A DNA stretch of 10,755 nt from H111-94 sp034436045 (GCA_034436045.1 DAOTVZ010000080.1:1-10755); one strand, 5' to 3'; shown: positions 1 through 5,951, numbered from the stretch's first letter. Notes: generated from the letters alone by a model not told the origin. Numbers and translations: made by a program.

Positions 1-333
1 CATCGAGCCGTTGCCAGCCGTTGCCAGGGCGTGATGAATCACGCCCCTACGGGGGCGTCGATCTCGATGGGGAAAAATTCATCATCACGCCCTGGTGGCC
101 CGTCGATCCACTCCCAGGGCGTGATGAATCACGCCCCTACGGAGTCGTCGATCTTGATGGGGAAAAATTTATCATCACGCCCTGGTGGCCCATCGAGCCG
201 TTGCCAGGGCGTGATGAATCACGCCCCTACGGGGTCGTCGATCTCGATGGGGAAAAATTCATCATCGCGCCCTGGTGGCCCGTCGAGCCGTTGCCAGCCG
301 TTGCCAGGGCGTGATGAATCACGCCCCTACGGG
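1..333. repeat. Tandem array of ~90-bp units with nested inverted repeats
   Basis: Units begin at 24, 114, 204 and 304 (each at CCAGGGCGTGATGAATC). The first two spacings are 90 bp. The third is 100 bp because TTGCCAGCCG is duplicated inside it, and the same duplication is seen at 11-20. The fourth unit is only about 30 bp long. Each unit opens with a perfect 9-bp inverted repeat, GGGCGTGAT-GA-ATCACGCCC, followed by CCTACGGGG. About 38 bp later comes a second arm, ATTCATCATCACGCCCTGG (77-95 in unit 1), which is the reverse complement of the unit start apart from a 3-base insertion. Each unit can therefore fold as a small or a large hairpin. A 30-residue periodic reading frame is open through the first three units only because 90 is divisible by 3; the 10-bp duplication breaks it, so I do not call it a gene. 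The array starts 35 bp beyond the end of the paa operon and could help end its transcripts. It continues off the left edge. Confidence 0.9.
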
Positions 334-367
334 GTGTCGGATTCGGCTTCCAGCCACTGTTAGACTG

Positions 368-1168
368 CTATTTGCCCGCGAAATGGCCGGGGCGCTTCTC
401 GATATAGGCGGCGAGGCCCTCTTTGGCGTCTTCGCTCTGGAAGCAGAGCTGCTGTAGCTCGCGTTCGAGCGCCAGAGCCTCGGAGAAGGCGATTTCGGAG
501 CCGGACTGCACCGAACGCTTGATGCGACCAACTGTTTTAGAGGCGCGATTGGGTGGGCAGAAGCTCTTCGCGTACTCCATGACCTTCTCCCAGTAGCCCT
601 CAGGCTCGTAGATGTAGTTAATCAGGCCAAGCTCCTGCGCCTGCTCGAAGCTGATCAGCTTGCCCTCGGTCATCATCTCGATGGCCTTGTTCTTGGGCAG
701 GGCACGGGCCAACCGCTGTGTGCCGCCTGTGCCGGGGAGAACGCCCAGGTTGATCTCCGGCAGGCCAATCTTGCCCGCGTTGCGACGCGCGATGCGGATG
801 TCGCAGGCCAGCGCGATCTCTAAGCCGCCGCCGACGGTATGCCCGTTCAACGCGGCAATGACCAGCTTGGGTGTCTGCTCCAGGCGTGTCAGCGTCTCGT
901 TGGCGTGCAGGCAGAAATAGTATTTGAAGGTGGACGTGACGCTGTTCAGCATACTGATCTCAGCGCCTGCGCAGAAGAATTTCTCGCCCATGCCACGAAT
1001 GACGATCACATGCACATTGTCATCGAAACGCGCTTGCAGGATGGCTTCGTCGAGTTGCCGCATCATCTCGTAGCTGTATGTATTCGCCGGTGGGTTCGTC
1101 AGTTCAATGACGGCAATGCCCTCGGTTGTGCTATAGTTGACAAGAGTTTTCTGAGAGGTCATGGTCAT
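368..1168 (-). CDS. Enoyl-CoA hydratase/isomerase (crotonase family), PaaF-like
   Basis: This 266-residue cytoplasmic protein has the usual length and order of a single-domain crotonase. The oxyanion-hole segments are visible as FCAGAEI (65-71) and GHTVGGG (109-115). Both hydratase glutamates are present: E117 in GGGLEIALACDIRIA and E138 in GLPEINLGVLPGTGGTQRL. Enzymes with two glutamates normally hydrate 2-enoyl-CoAs, so a PaaF-like hydratase acting on ring-opened phenylacetate intermediates fits better than a PaaG-like isomerase, but family membership alone cannot separate these. It is the last gene of the paa operon. Its ATG overlaps the TGA of the zinc-ribbon gene (ATGA), with AAGGAAGG a few bases upstream, so translational coupling is likely. 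Another acyl-CoA substrate remains possible. Confidence 0.9.
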   Translation of the reverse strand: MTMTSQKTLVNYSTTEGIAVIELTNPPANTYSYEMMRQLDEAILQARFDDNVHVIVIRGMGEKFFCAGAEISMLNSVTSTFKYYFCLHANETLTRLEQTPKLVIAALNGHTVGGGLEIALACDIRIARRNAGKIGLPEINLGVLPGTGGTQRLARALPKNKAIEMMTEGKLISFEQAQELGLINYIYEPEGYWEKVMEYAKSFCPPNRASKTVGRIKRSVQSGSEIAFSEALALERELQQLCFQSEDAKEGLAAYIEKRPGHFAGK

Positions 1169-1389
1169 AGTTGGCCTTCCTTTCGTGCTGTATAGTCGTT
1201 CAGCACATCATCATCCTTGATACGCTCAAAAGGGGTGTGACAACAATTACAATAGTACTGCACGGTCAGCAATTGCTTACCGAACAGCGAGTACGGTTCT
1301 GTATCTGTCGAGCGGCAGTATGGGCAGATAACCGCGACGCTGCTGGCCCGACCTTCTTGTTCTTCCCACTGACTGGCATTATATCTCAT
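1165..1389 (-). CDS. Stand-alone PaaD-type zinc ribbon protein (C-terminal half of a split PaaD)
   Basis: This 74-residue protein carries two cysteine pairs, CPYC (C22, C25) and CNCC (C47, C50, with an extra C49), with S.FG between them and PF...K after the second pair. This is the pattern of the C-terminal zinc beta-ribbon of PaaD, which in the familiar enzyme is fused to a DUF59 domain. Here the DUF59 domain is a separate gene 1 kb upstream (2429-2782) that stops just where the linker should begin, so the two products probably work together in maturing the PaaA diiron centre; that role is inferred. Two ATGs are possible. The one at 1395 is only 2 bases from GGGAG, whereas the one at 1389 is 8 bases away and is chosen. 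The gene starts 14 bases after paaC and ends in an ATGA overlap with the hydratase gene. A longer open frame continues upstream to 1872, antisense to nothing but out of frame inside paaC, and is not coding. Confidence 0.88.
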   Translation of the reverse strand: MRYNASQWEEQEGRASSVAVICPYCRSTDTEPYSLFGKQLLTVQYYCNCCHTPFERIKDDDVLNDYTARKEGQL

Positions 1390-1403
1390 TGACATGGCTC
1401 CCG

Positions 1404-2162
1404 TTACGCTGTGAAGCGGCGACCGGTGGCATCCCACCGATTCCACGGTAGCGGCTGCGCCTGATTGTAACGTTTGGTGGCGGCATTGAAGGTCACGGGA
1501 ACATCGATGCCGACGCTGTTGAGCGTGGGTACCACTTTTGCCAGGAAGCGGTGGCGCAGTTCGTCCGGCGTGGCATCGATGATGCCTTCCTGGTAAAGCC
1601 GCTGCATGACCGGATCGTCGTTGGGGCCGAACCAGCACAGCGTCTCGGCCCATAGACTGGTCAGCGATTGCACCAGCGCTGCCCGCACCGCGCCGCCCGC
1701 CCTCGCCAGTCGTTTGATCCAGCCCTCGCCATGCATCCAGTGAATCTGCTCTTCCTGCATGATCTTCCGTGCGCGCTGGCGCAGCGGGTCGTAGGTGGAG
1801 TTCTGCGCGGCCTCGAAAAAAGTGGTCAGCGCTGTGTCCAGCAGGAAGTTGGTGGCAACGAAATCCGTCCAACCGGCGAAGTCCTGGTCTAAGAAGCGCA
1901 GATGATAGTGTAGCGTGCGCGTCTCCGGCTCAATCTGCTGCGGGTCGGCCTCGGCCTGTGTGAAATGGTCGAGCAGGGGATAGAGCGTGCGCGCGTGGCC
2001 CAGTTCATCCTGCGTCATGGCCGCTGCCGCCACTGCTGCCTCTAAGGCGGGCGCGCCATTGCACCAGTAGGCGTAGCGCCGTCCAATGGCCTGCTTGTTA
2101 TCTGCCAGCGACGAGAGGATGGCGAAGAGCGCGGCGTTATCGGTTCGTGTCGTCGTCGTCAT
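1404..2162 (-). CDS. paaC: 1,2-phenylacetyl-CoA epoxidase, structural subunit PaaC
   Basis: This 252-residue ferritin-like helical protein belongs to the PaaA/PaaC family. In the characterised enzyme PaaC is the non-catalytic partner that holds PaaA in the epoxidase core. Diagnostic segments are DNKQAIGRRYAYWC (21-34), TQDELGHAR (50-58), the helix TDFVATNFLLDT (99-110), EEQIHWMHGEGW (137-148), and the C-terminal PDELRHRFLAKVVPTL. Unusually for PaaC, E53 and H56 in DELGHA and E138/H141 in EEQIH match the metal-ligand pattern of PaaA. From memory, E. coli-type PaaC has a DL.GQA-like sequence at the first site. AGGAAGGA lies 7 bases before the ATG. The gene follows paaB by 18 bases and precedes the zinc-ribbon gene by 14 bases. 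Confidence 0.93.
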   Translation of the reverse strand: MTTTTRTDNAALFAILSSLADNKQAIGRRYAYWCNGAPALEAAVAAAAMTQDELGHARTLYPLLDHFTQAEADPQQIEPETRTLHYHLRFLDQDFAGWTDFVATNFLLDTALTTFFEAAQNSTYDPLRQRARKIMQEEQIHWMHGEGWIKRLARAGGAVRAALVQSLTSLWAETLCWFGPNDDPVMQRLYQEGIIDATPDELRHRFLAKVVPTLNSVGIDVPVTFNAATKRYNQAQPLPWNRWDATGRRFTA

Positions 2163-2180
2163 CGAAATATCCTTCCTCTG

Positions 2181-2432
2181 CTATGATGCAATCACGGTGA
2201 CGATGCTCGCGCGTGGCACCAGCACCATTTCAATCCAGCTAAATTCATCGTAGATGCTGCGCGCATAGACCTTCGCCAGCTCTTCGTCATCGGCCACTAC
2301 ATTGCCTATCTCATGCAATGGCTCCTCATACTTGCGGCGTGCGAAGACCTGCCAGACGCGCGTCTCGTTCAACTGCTCGCGCCGGGGACGCTGCTGACCC
2401 GCGTTCTCGGTGCTAGTGGTGATAGTATTCAT
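2181..2432 (-). CDS. paaB: 1,2-phenylacetyl-CoA epoxidase subunit PaaB
   Basis: This 83-residue protein has the compact PaaB fold signature: VWQVFARRKYEEPLHEIGNV (26-45), the helix ADDEELAKVYARSIYDEF (47-64), and the closing strand WIEMVLVPRASIVTV. PaaB is a small bridging subunit of the epoxidase and is normally about 90 residues, so this copy is complete. The first 20 residues are polar and divergent, which is common. The ATG overlaps the TGA of the paaD gene (ATGA), and GGGGGA lies 7 bases upstream. Its position after paaD instead of directly after paaA differs from the classical paaABCDE order. Confidence 0.93.
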   Translation of the reverse strand: MNTITTSTENAGQQRPRREQLNETRVWQVFARRKYEEPLHEIGNVVADDEELAKVYARSIYDEFSWIEMVLVPRASIVTVIAS

Positions 2433-2782
2433 GCTGAAATCCCCCAGGTGCGCAATATTTCAATGCCTTCTTCGCTCAGCCGCGCCTTCGTCCAGACCGG
2501 TTCCCAGACGATCTCAATCTTGACCTCACGCACACCGGGTTCTCGCAGCAGTCGCTCACGGATGTCGTCCATGATGAACTCCATTGCCGGACAGCCCATC
2601 GCTGTGAAGGTTAGTTTGAGGTCAACCACGCCCTCGTGGAAATCCAGGCCCACGATCAGGCCCATATCAACCACGCTAATCGGTATCTCCGGGTCGGTCA
2701 CATCGCGCAAGGCATCCCACAGCGCCGGATAAGTTTCATGATCACGCGGCAAATGCTGTAATGATGGATAGGTCGTACTCAT
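2429..2782 (-). CDS. paaD: PaaD, DUF59/MIP18 domain only (N-terminal half of a split PaaD)
   Basis: This 117-residue protein shows the DUF59 (MIP18-like) pattern: VTDPEIPISVVDMGLI (28-43), then a strand, then FTAMGCPAMEFIMDDIRERL (59-78) with the conserved C64, and VEI-type strands ending in WEPVW. PaaD is required to mature the phenylacetyl-CoA epoxidase, most likely by helping assemble the PaaA diiron centre. Familiar PaaD proteins are about 165 residues and end in a zinc ribbon. This one stops after RLSEEGIEILRTWGISA, the usual end of the first domain, and the ribbon is encoded separately at 1165-1389. The ATG overlaps the paaA TGA (ATGA), with GGAG about 9 bases upstream. A generic SufT/MIP18 iron-sulphur factor is the alternative, but placement inside the paa operon and the WEP.W segment favour PaaD. 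Confidence 0.88.
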   Translation of the reverse strand: MSTTYPSLQHLPRDHETYPALWDALRDVTDPEIPISVVDMGLIVGLDFHEGVVDLKLTFTAMGCPAMEFIMDDIRERLLREPGVREVKIEIVWEPVWTKARLSEEGIEILRTWGISA

Positions 2783-3741
2783 GCTTCTTGCTCCAGTAGA
2801 CGCAACATCTGTTTCTTACCACGCTGAATCATATCGACAAATTCGTCGTTCTTAGGGCCGCGCGCTTTCCAGCGCTTCATCACGTCGTCCCAAGTGCAGG
2901 GGCCATCTTCGAGCAGCCAGCGTTTGGCTTTGGCGTCGAAATGGGCCGGGAAGGGGCAGTCCAGCACGTATTTCTTCTGCTGCTCGTCGTAGTGCGCGGG
3001 CACTTTGAGTTCCAGTTCGTTGCACAGTGGGACAGCGGTGGACATCCAGATCTGGCGCAGTTCGTCGTTGCTATGGCCCTTGAAGCCGTACTCAAGCTGC
3101 TCAACATGCTTCTTCTTATCGTCGGGCAGGCCGAACCACTCGACGGTCAGCAAGAACATCCAATCGACGGCGCGCTGTAGCTCCTCATGCCCGCCGGGGT
3201 CTTTGTTGATCTTGCGCATGTTCTGCTCGCCATGACGCAGATGGAAGGTTTCCTCTTTATCGACTTTGACCAGCGCGCGTTTCCACGGCCCGAAGGTGGT
3301 ACTCTGGTAGATGTCGCCGAGCAGCGTGTAGCCGGCGCGATCATAGAAGGCGTTGGCGACAACAAGTTCGACCCAGCTATCCAGTGGTATATCAAAAGCG
3401 TAGGGATATTTGAAATGGCGCGGCTCGCGCTCAAAGATCAACTTTTCTGTATCGACGCCCAGGTCACGCAACAGGCGATAGGCGATGTGCGCGTGGCCCA
3501 GCTCATCTTGAATGATAGAGATGGCCGAGCCGAAATTATTGAGCGTTGGTGCGTAGACGGCGGCGTGGTAGTACGCAGGGGCGCTAATTAACTCGGTATC
3601 CGCCGAGACGGTGAGAATACGTTTGATACCTTCCAGATAGACCGGACTCATATGCTCAACGGACTCGACCAGTTGTTGTTTGCGCAGACGGGCCAGCACA
3701 GCCTCTTCGCTCTGCAATGGTGGCGTCGGGATGGTTGTCAT
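2779..3741 (-). CDS. paaA: 1,2-phenylacetyl-CoA epoxidase, catalytic diiron subunit PaaA
   Basis: This 320-residue cytoplasmic ferritin-like protein is the catalytic subunit that inserts one oxygen atom into the ring of phenylacetyl-CoA, giving the 1,2-epoxide. Visible signature segments are DTELISAPAYYHA (48-60), IIQDELGHAHIAYRLL (76-91) with E80 and H83, VVANAFYDRAGYTLL (127-141), and VDKEETFHLRHGEQNM (160-175) with E164 and H167. Together these supply the carboxylate and histidine ligands expected for a diiron site. Length is normal for PaaA. It is the first gene of the operon; AAGGAG sits 8 bases before the ATG. The PaaE-type NAD(P)H reductase that delivers electrons is not in this window, so it must be encoded elsewhere or replaced by another reductase. 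Confidence 0.96.
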   Translation of the reverse strand: MTTIPTPPLQSEEAVLARLRKQQLVESVEHMSPVYLEGIKRILTVSADTELISAPAYYHAAVYAPTLNNFGSAISIIQDELGHAHIAYRLLRDLGVDTEKLIFEREPRHFKYPYAFDIPLDSWVELVVANAFYDRAGYTLLGDIYQSTTFGPWKRALVKVDKEETFHLRHGEQNMRKINKDPGGHEELQRAVDWMFLLTVEWFGLPDDKKKHVEQLEYGFKGHSNDELRQIWMSTAVPLCNELELKVPAHYDEQQKKYVLDCPFPAHFDAKAKRWLLEDGPCTWDDVMKRWKARGPKNDEFVDMIQRGKKQMLRLLEQEA

Positions 3742-3781
3742 GGATACTACTCCTTAATTGAAAGCAACCATACGCTGATGG

Positions 3782-3803
3782 CATATCTCCATATGGATAT
3801 ATG
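3782..3803. promoter_or_regulatory. Probable repressor operator of the paa operon (22-bp palindrome)
   Basis: The sequence is a near-perfect palindrome. The core TCCATATGGA (3788-3797) is flanked by CATAT on the left and ATATG on the right, with one mismatched pair (3787/3798). It lies just downstream of the leftward -10 hexamer, over the predicted transcription start and about 40 bp before the paaA start codon. That is where a blocking repressor would bind. In several bacteria paa operons are controlled by TetR- or GntR-family repressors released by phenylacetyl-CoA. No such regulator gene is in this window, so the identity of the protein is unknown. Confidence 0.6.
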
Positions 3804-3806
3804 GAA

Positions 3807-3836
3807 ATTGTACGTTGTGATATCAGCTATTGTCAA
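3807..3836 (-). promoter_or_regulatory. Sigma-70-type promoter of the paa operon
   Basis: Read leftward, the -35 hexamer is a perfect TTGACA (3831-3836) and the -10 hexamer is TACAAT (3807-3812), with an 18-bp spacer. The predicted start is near 3800, giving a leader of about 60 bases before paaA. No other leftward promoter of comparable quality was seen between the tightly spaced paa genes, so one transcript of all six genes is likely. Confidence 0.72.
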
Positions 3837-3932
3837 GCCTTCCCTGGGCCTCGCCCTCATCGAATGGGCCGGTTCTCACGTGATAAAAGTGGAAGCTTGT
3901 AGTGGTTGCCGATGTTTAAAGTAGTAGAAACT

Positions 3933-3970
3933 GTTGTCGTGGTTCACAACGGTATGTTGCCGTTGTTTTT
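3933..3970 (+). promoter_or_regulatory. Leader hairpin with T-tract and an alternative stem (possible attenuator) before the HdeD-like gene
   Basis: ACAACGG (3946-3952) pairs perfectly with CCGTTGT (3960-3966) over a 7-base loop and is followed by TTTT, resembling a weak intrinsic terminator. It ends only a few bases before the ribosome-binding site of the membrane-protein gene. GTTGT (3933-3937) can instead pair with ACAAC (3946-3950), which would prevent the first hairpin. Mutually exclusive stems are typical of attenuators, but the stems are short and this may be chance. No convincing rightward promoter hexamers were identified upstream. Confidence 0.35.
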
Positions 3971-3986
3971 GTACGGGAGGTACGGT

Positions 3987-4538
3987 ATGATTTCGACAGA
4001 AAGGTATCTTGGTCATCACGCGCGCTGGGCGCTGATTGCGCGTGGCGTTCTCTCGATCATCTGGGGTATCATCGCTCTGGTTGTACCAGGAATTGCGCTG
4101 CTAGCCTTCATCTATGTCTTTGCAGCTTACGCTCTGATTGATGGTATCGTGGCAGTGATCTGGGCCATTCAAGAGCGTGATATAGCCCCACACTGGATTG
4201 CACTCTTGATAGAGGGCATTGCGGGTATTATCGTTGGTATTCTAGCCTTTGCCTGGCCAGGTGAAACTGCTATTGTGCTGCTCTTCCTGGTCGCGTTCTG
4301 GGCCATCATCACCGGCATTCTGGAGATTGTCACGGCCTTTGTAGCACGTGGCGGCTTCGGTCACGAGTGGCTACTTGGCATTGCAGGCATCGTGTCGGTC
4401 ATCTTTGGTCTGGTACTCTTGCTTAACCCCATTGCCGGTTTGCTAGCTGTTCTGTGGGTGGTGGGCATCTATGCCATCATCTTCGGTGTCCTGCTCATCG
4501 TGCGCGCGTTCCAGTCGCGTAGCGCTGCTGTAATCTAA
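3987..4538 (+). CDS. HdeD/DUF308-family membrane protein
   Basis: This 183-residue protein is almost entirely hydrophobic and forms about six transmembrane helices. It contains a three-fold internal repeat of G...I..GI....P type: GVLSIIWGIIALVVPG, GIAGIIVGILAFAWPG and GIVSVIFGLVLLLNP. This is the hallmark of the HdeD/DUF308 family; E. coli HdeD is linked to acid resistance, but most members have no known function. An in-frame ATG exists at 3906, yet GGGAGG lies 6 bases before the ATG at 3987 and the hydrophobic domain starts soon after, so 3987 is chosen. The gene is divergent from the paa operon and may belong with the membrane and secreted genes that follow, though a promoter and a repeat element separate them. 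Confidence 0.85.
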   Translation: MISTERYLGHHARWALIARGVLSIIWGIIALVVPGIALLAFIYVFAAYALIDGIVAVIWAIQERDIAPHWIALLIEGIAGIIVGILAFAWPGETAIVLLFLVAFWAIITGILEIVTAFVARGGFGHEWLLGIAGIVSVIFGLVLLLNPIAGLLAVLWVVGIYAIIFGVLLIVRAFQSRSAAVI

Positions 4539-4552
4539 TGGGAGCTTTACTG

Positions 4553-4628
4553 GCGAGCGCGAAGCATCGCCCCTACCATGATGCCGCTGGTACCTGTTGT
4601 GTAGGGTACAGGCGACCCTCGCGCTCGC
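4553..4628. repeat. REP/MITE-like stem-loop element
   Basis: GCGAGCGCGA (4553-4562) is a perfect inverted repeat of TCGCGCTCGC (4619-4628). Inside it, TCGCC plus CCTAC (4567-4576) pairs with GTAGG (4601-4605) and GGCGA (4611-4615), leaving a 5-base bulge. The core CGCCCCTAC is shared with the tandem array at 1-333, suggesting related dispersed repeats. It begins 14 bases after the stop codon of the HdeD-like gene and could act as a bidirectional terminator. It has no transposase, so any mobility would depend on enzymes supplied elsewhere. Confidence 0.65.
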
Positions 4629-4684
4629 TCTGCTCACCACGTACCATGCAAAATTTGACGTTCACTCCCATTTTTCCCATCCTC

Positions 4685-4713
4685 TTGACATTCATCATGA
4701 CAACAGGTACACT
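4685..4713 (+). promoter_or_regulatory. Sigma-70-type promoter of the DUF6114/DUF6230-like cassette
   Basis: A perfect TTGACA (4685-4690) is followed after exactly 17 bp by TACACT (4708-4713). The predicted start is near 4720, about 225 bases before the first gene of the cassette. The 21-bp palindrome just downstream implies repression. Confidence 0.62.
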
Positions 4714-4728
4714 TTCCTTGTGTAAGAT

Positions 4729-4749
4729 AATGACTGACAATCAGTCATT
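4729..4749. promoter_or_regulatory. Perfect 21-bp palindrome, TetR-type operator candidate
   Basis: AATGACTGA (4729-4737) and TCAGTCATT (4741-4749) are exact reverse complements around CAA. The length, the TGACTGA/TCAGTCA half-sites and the location 15 bp downstream of a -10 hexamer are typical of operators bound by TetR-family dimers. No TetR-family gene lies in the window. A short RNA hairpin in the leader is the alternative reading. Confidence 0.62.
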
Positions 4750-4946
4750 GGTCGTGCCTGGCGGGACAGAGGGAATGTCCAGAGCCATGCTGATAGTGTG
4801 TGTTGTTTTGCGCTATCAAGGATGTGTACCGGTATACCTGATGTTGTTACAAACCATTTGCCGGTTCTCCCGTTCTAATGTATCGTCTAGCTTCATTGTC
4901 GCTATGTGGAAGGCTTCGTGCAAGACAAGAGAGGAGGATGCCCTGT

Positions 4947-5330
4947 ATGGCTTCGGCGCACGGTAAAACTATCCGGCTCTGGGTGCGGACGCGCCCATTC
5001 TGGGGTTCTTTACTCGTCATCGTAGCTGGTCTGCTCGTATTGATCGGACCTGCCAGCCTTTTACGCTTCTCGTTGCTACCGGGGAGTACGCTCTGGGCCG
5101 GATTGCTCGTGGGCGCGCTGCTGCTGGTGATGGGTATTATCCAGTTGTTGTTACCCTCCTACGCTGTGATTACCGGAGCTATTGCTATTGTACTCTCACT
5201 GATTTCCCTACTTGTGGCCCTGGGTGGCTTCGGTATCGGTATGTTGCTTGGCATTATCGGCGGCTCGCTCGGCGTTGCCTGGCGTCCCATCAAGCCCGTT
5301 GAGTCGGCCTCGTTGGTCGAAAAGCTTTAA
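4947..5330 (+). CDS. DUF6114-like small membrane protein
   Basis: This 127-residue protein begins with a short basic segment and RTRPFWGSLLVIVAGL, then has about four hydrophobic helices, with FGIGMLLGIIGGSLGVAW in the last and a polar tail. The RTRPFWG opening, the length and the GMLLGIIGG...AW ending match what I know of DUF6114 membrane proteins, which in Actinobacteria are encoded beside DUF6230 proteins and have no established function. GAGGAGG (4931-4937) is 9 bases before the ATG at 4947; the in-frame ATG at 4938 directly abuts it and is rejected. A DUF6230-like gene follows after 48 bases, which supports the assignment. TATGTACATA, a short palindrome, lies in that gap at 5344-5353. 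Confidence 0.72.
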   Translation: MASAHGKTIRLWVRTRPFWGSLLVIVAGLLVLIGPASLLRFSLLPGSTLWAGLLVGALLLVMGIIQLLLPSYAVITGAIAIVLSLISLLVALGGFGIGMLLGIIGGSLGVAWRPIKPVESASLVEKL

Positions 5331-5378
5331 CGCTGTTTTTGTCTATGTACATATGTATGCTCAAAGAGGAGAGAGACT

Positions 5379-5933
5379 ATGCTACCAGTCGGTCAGACCA
5401 CGCTTATGATCGGTAAAACGAACCGCAAAATCTTCTGGATTGTCTTCGGTATCTCACTATTTTTCCTCGGTCTCCTGGGTGCGCTTGCTTCGCAGGGTGC
5501 TATCGCGCTGGCTGCCGCGCTTCCCGTCCCCTTTACCGTACAGGCACAAAGCATCAACGCCACCAGCTTTCATCTGTACCCCGGCATCTCGCAGGCCGAC
5601 AATAGTTCACCGACCGGCGTTACGCAGATGGACTGCACCATCTCGCATCTGACGGTGAGCAAGCAGATTCAGTTACCCATCGTCGGTACCTTCACCTTCT
5701 CGATCACCTCTGGTCAGACGACGCCTGCGACGCTGAGGGGTCTGACCATCGATGTTTCCAGTCTGAACGTCAACCAGGCCACGTTCCAGCATATCGTCTT
5801 CAACACCGCGACCAATAACCTCAATGTGACCGCGCCCGCCGGGACGCTGGATGGAGCTACGATCAGTTCGCCCTATTTGCTGGTTAACAGCATTACCTTA
5901 CCTGGTCTGTCGCTCTCGGTAACACATAGCTGA
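5379..5933 (+). CDS. DUF6230-like single-pass exported protein
   Basis: This 184-residue protein has a basic N-terminus, one hydrophobic segment (about 17-48) acting as a signal anchor or signal peptide, and a beta-rich extracellular part starting PFTVQAQSINATSFHLYPG. The layout resembles DUF6230 proteins: a short export segment, then a region referring to a small set of lipid-binding-like strands with L..LTIDVSSLNVNQATFQHI (119-139) and a closing ITLPGLSLSVT. It directly follows the DUF6114-like gene, the pairing known in Actinobacteria. It has one cysteine (C86). GAGGAG lies about 10 bases before the ATG, and the next gene follows 18 bases later. Function is unknown; the family assignment is from pattern memory and is the less certain of the pair. 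Confidence 0.6.
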   Translation: MLPVGQTTLMIGKTNRKIFWIVFGISLFFLGLLGALASQGAIALAAALPVPFTVQAQSINATSFHLYPGISQADNSSPTGVTQMDCTISHLTVSKQIQLPIVGTFTFSITSGQTTPATLRGLTIDVSSLNVNQATFQHIVFNTATNNLNVTAPAGTLDGATISSPYLLVNSITLPGLSLSVTHS

Positions 5934-5951
5934 GCCTGTGAGGACAAAGGA

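Larger units (their letters stand above)
4539..4946. other. 408-bp intergenic region with repeat element, promoter and operator
   Basis: This region separates the HdeD-like gene from the DUF6114-like gene. It contains a stem-loop repeat (4553-4628), a rightward promoter (4685-4713) and a 21-bp palindrome (4729-4749), each listed separately. The remaining 4750-4931 would be an untranslated leader of roughly 200 bases in which I see no convincing gene or structure. A 142-residue open frame crosses the whole region, but its composition is irregular, it would run through the promoter and the repeat, and it has no clear ribosome-binding site. Confidence 0.7.

Noticed and set aside
21..314. Open frame encoding a 30-residue periodic peptide across the repeat array
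   Set aside because: It is open because the repeat length is a multiple of three. Other frames are open too, and the 10-bp duplication breaks the periodicity; no ribosome-binding site is seen.
1390..1872. Upstream extension of the zinc-ribbon frame to 235 residues
   Set aside because: It lies wholly inside paaC in another frame, with low-complexity Arg/Ala/Gly composition. Only the final 74 residues after the GGGAG-spaced ATG make sense.
4538..4966. 142-residue frame between the HdeD-like and DUF6114-like genes
   Set aside because: It crosses a repeat, a promoter and an operator, has no good ribosome-binding site and no recognisable domain.
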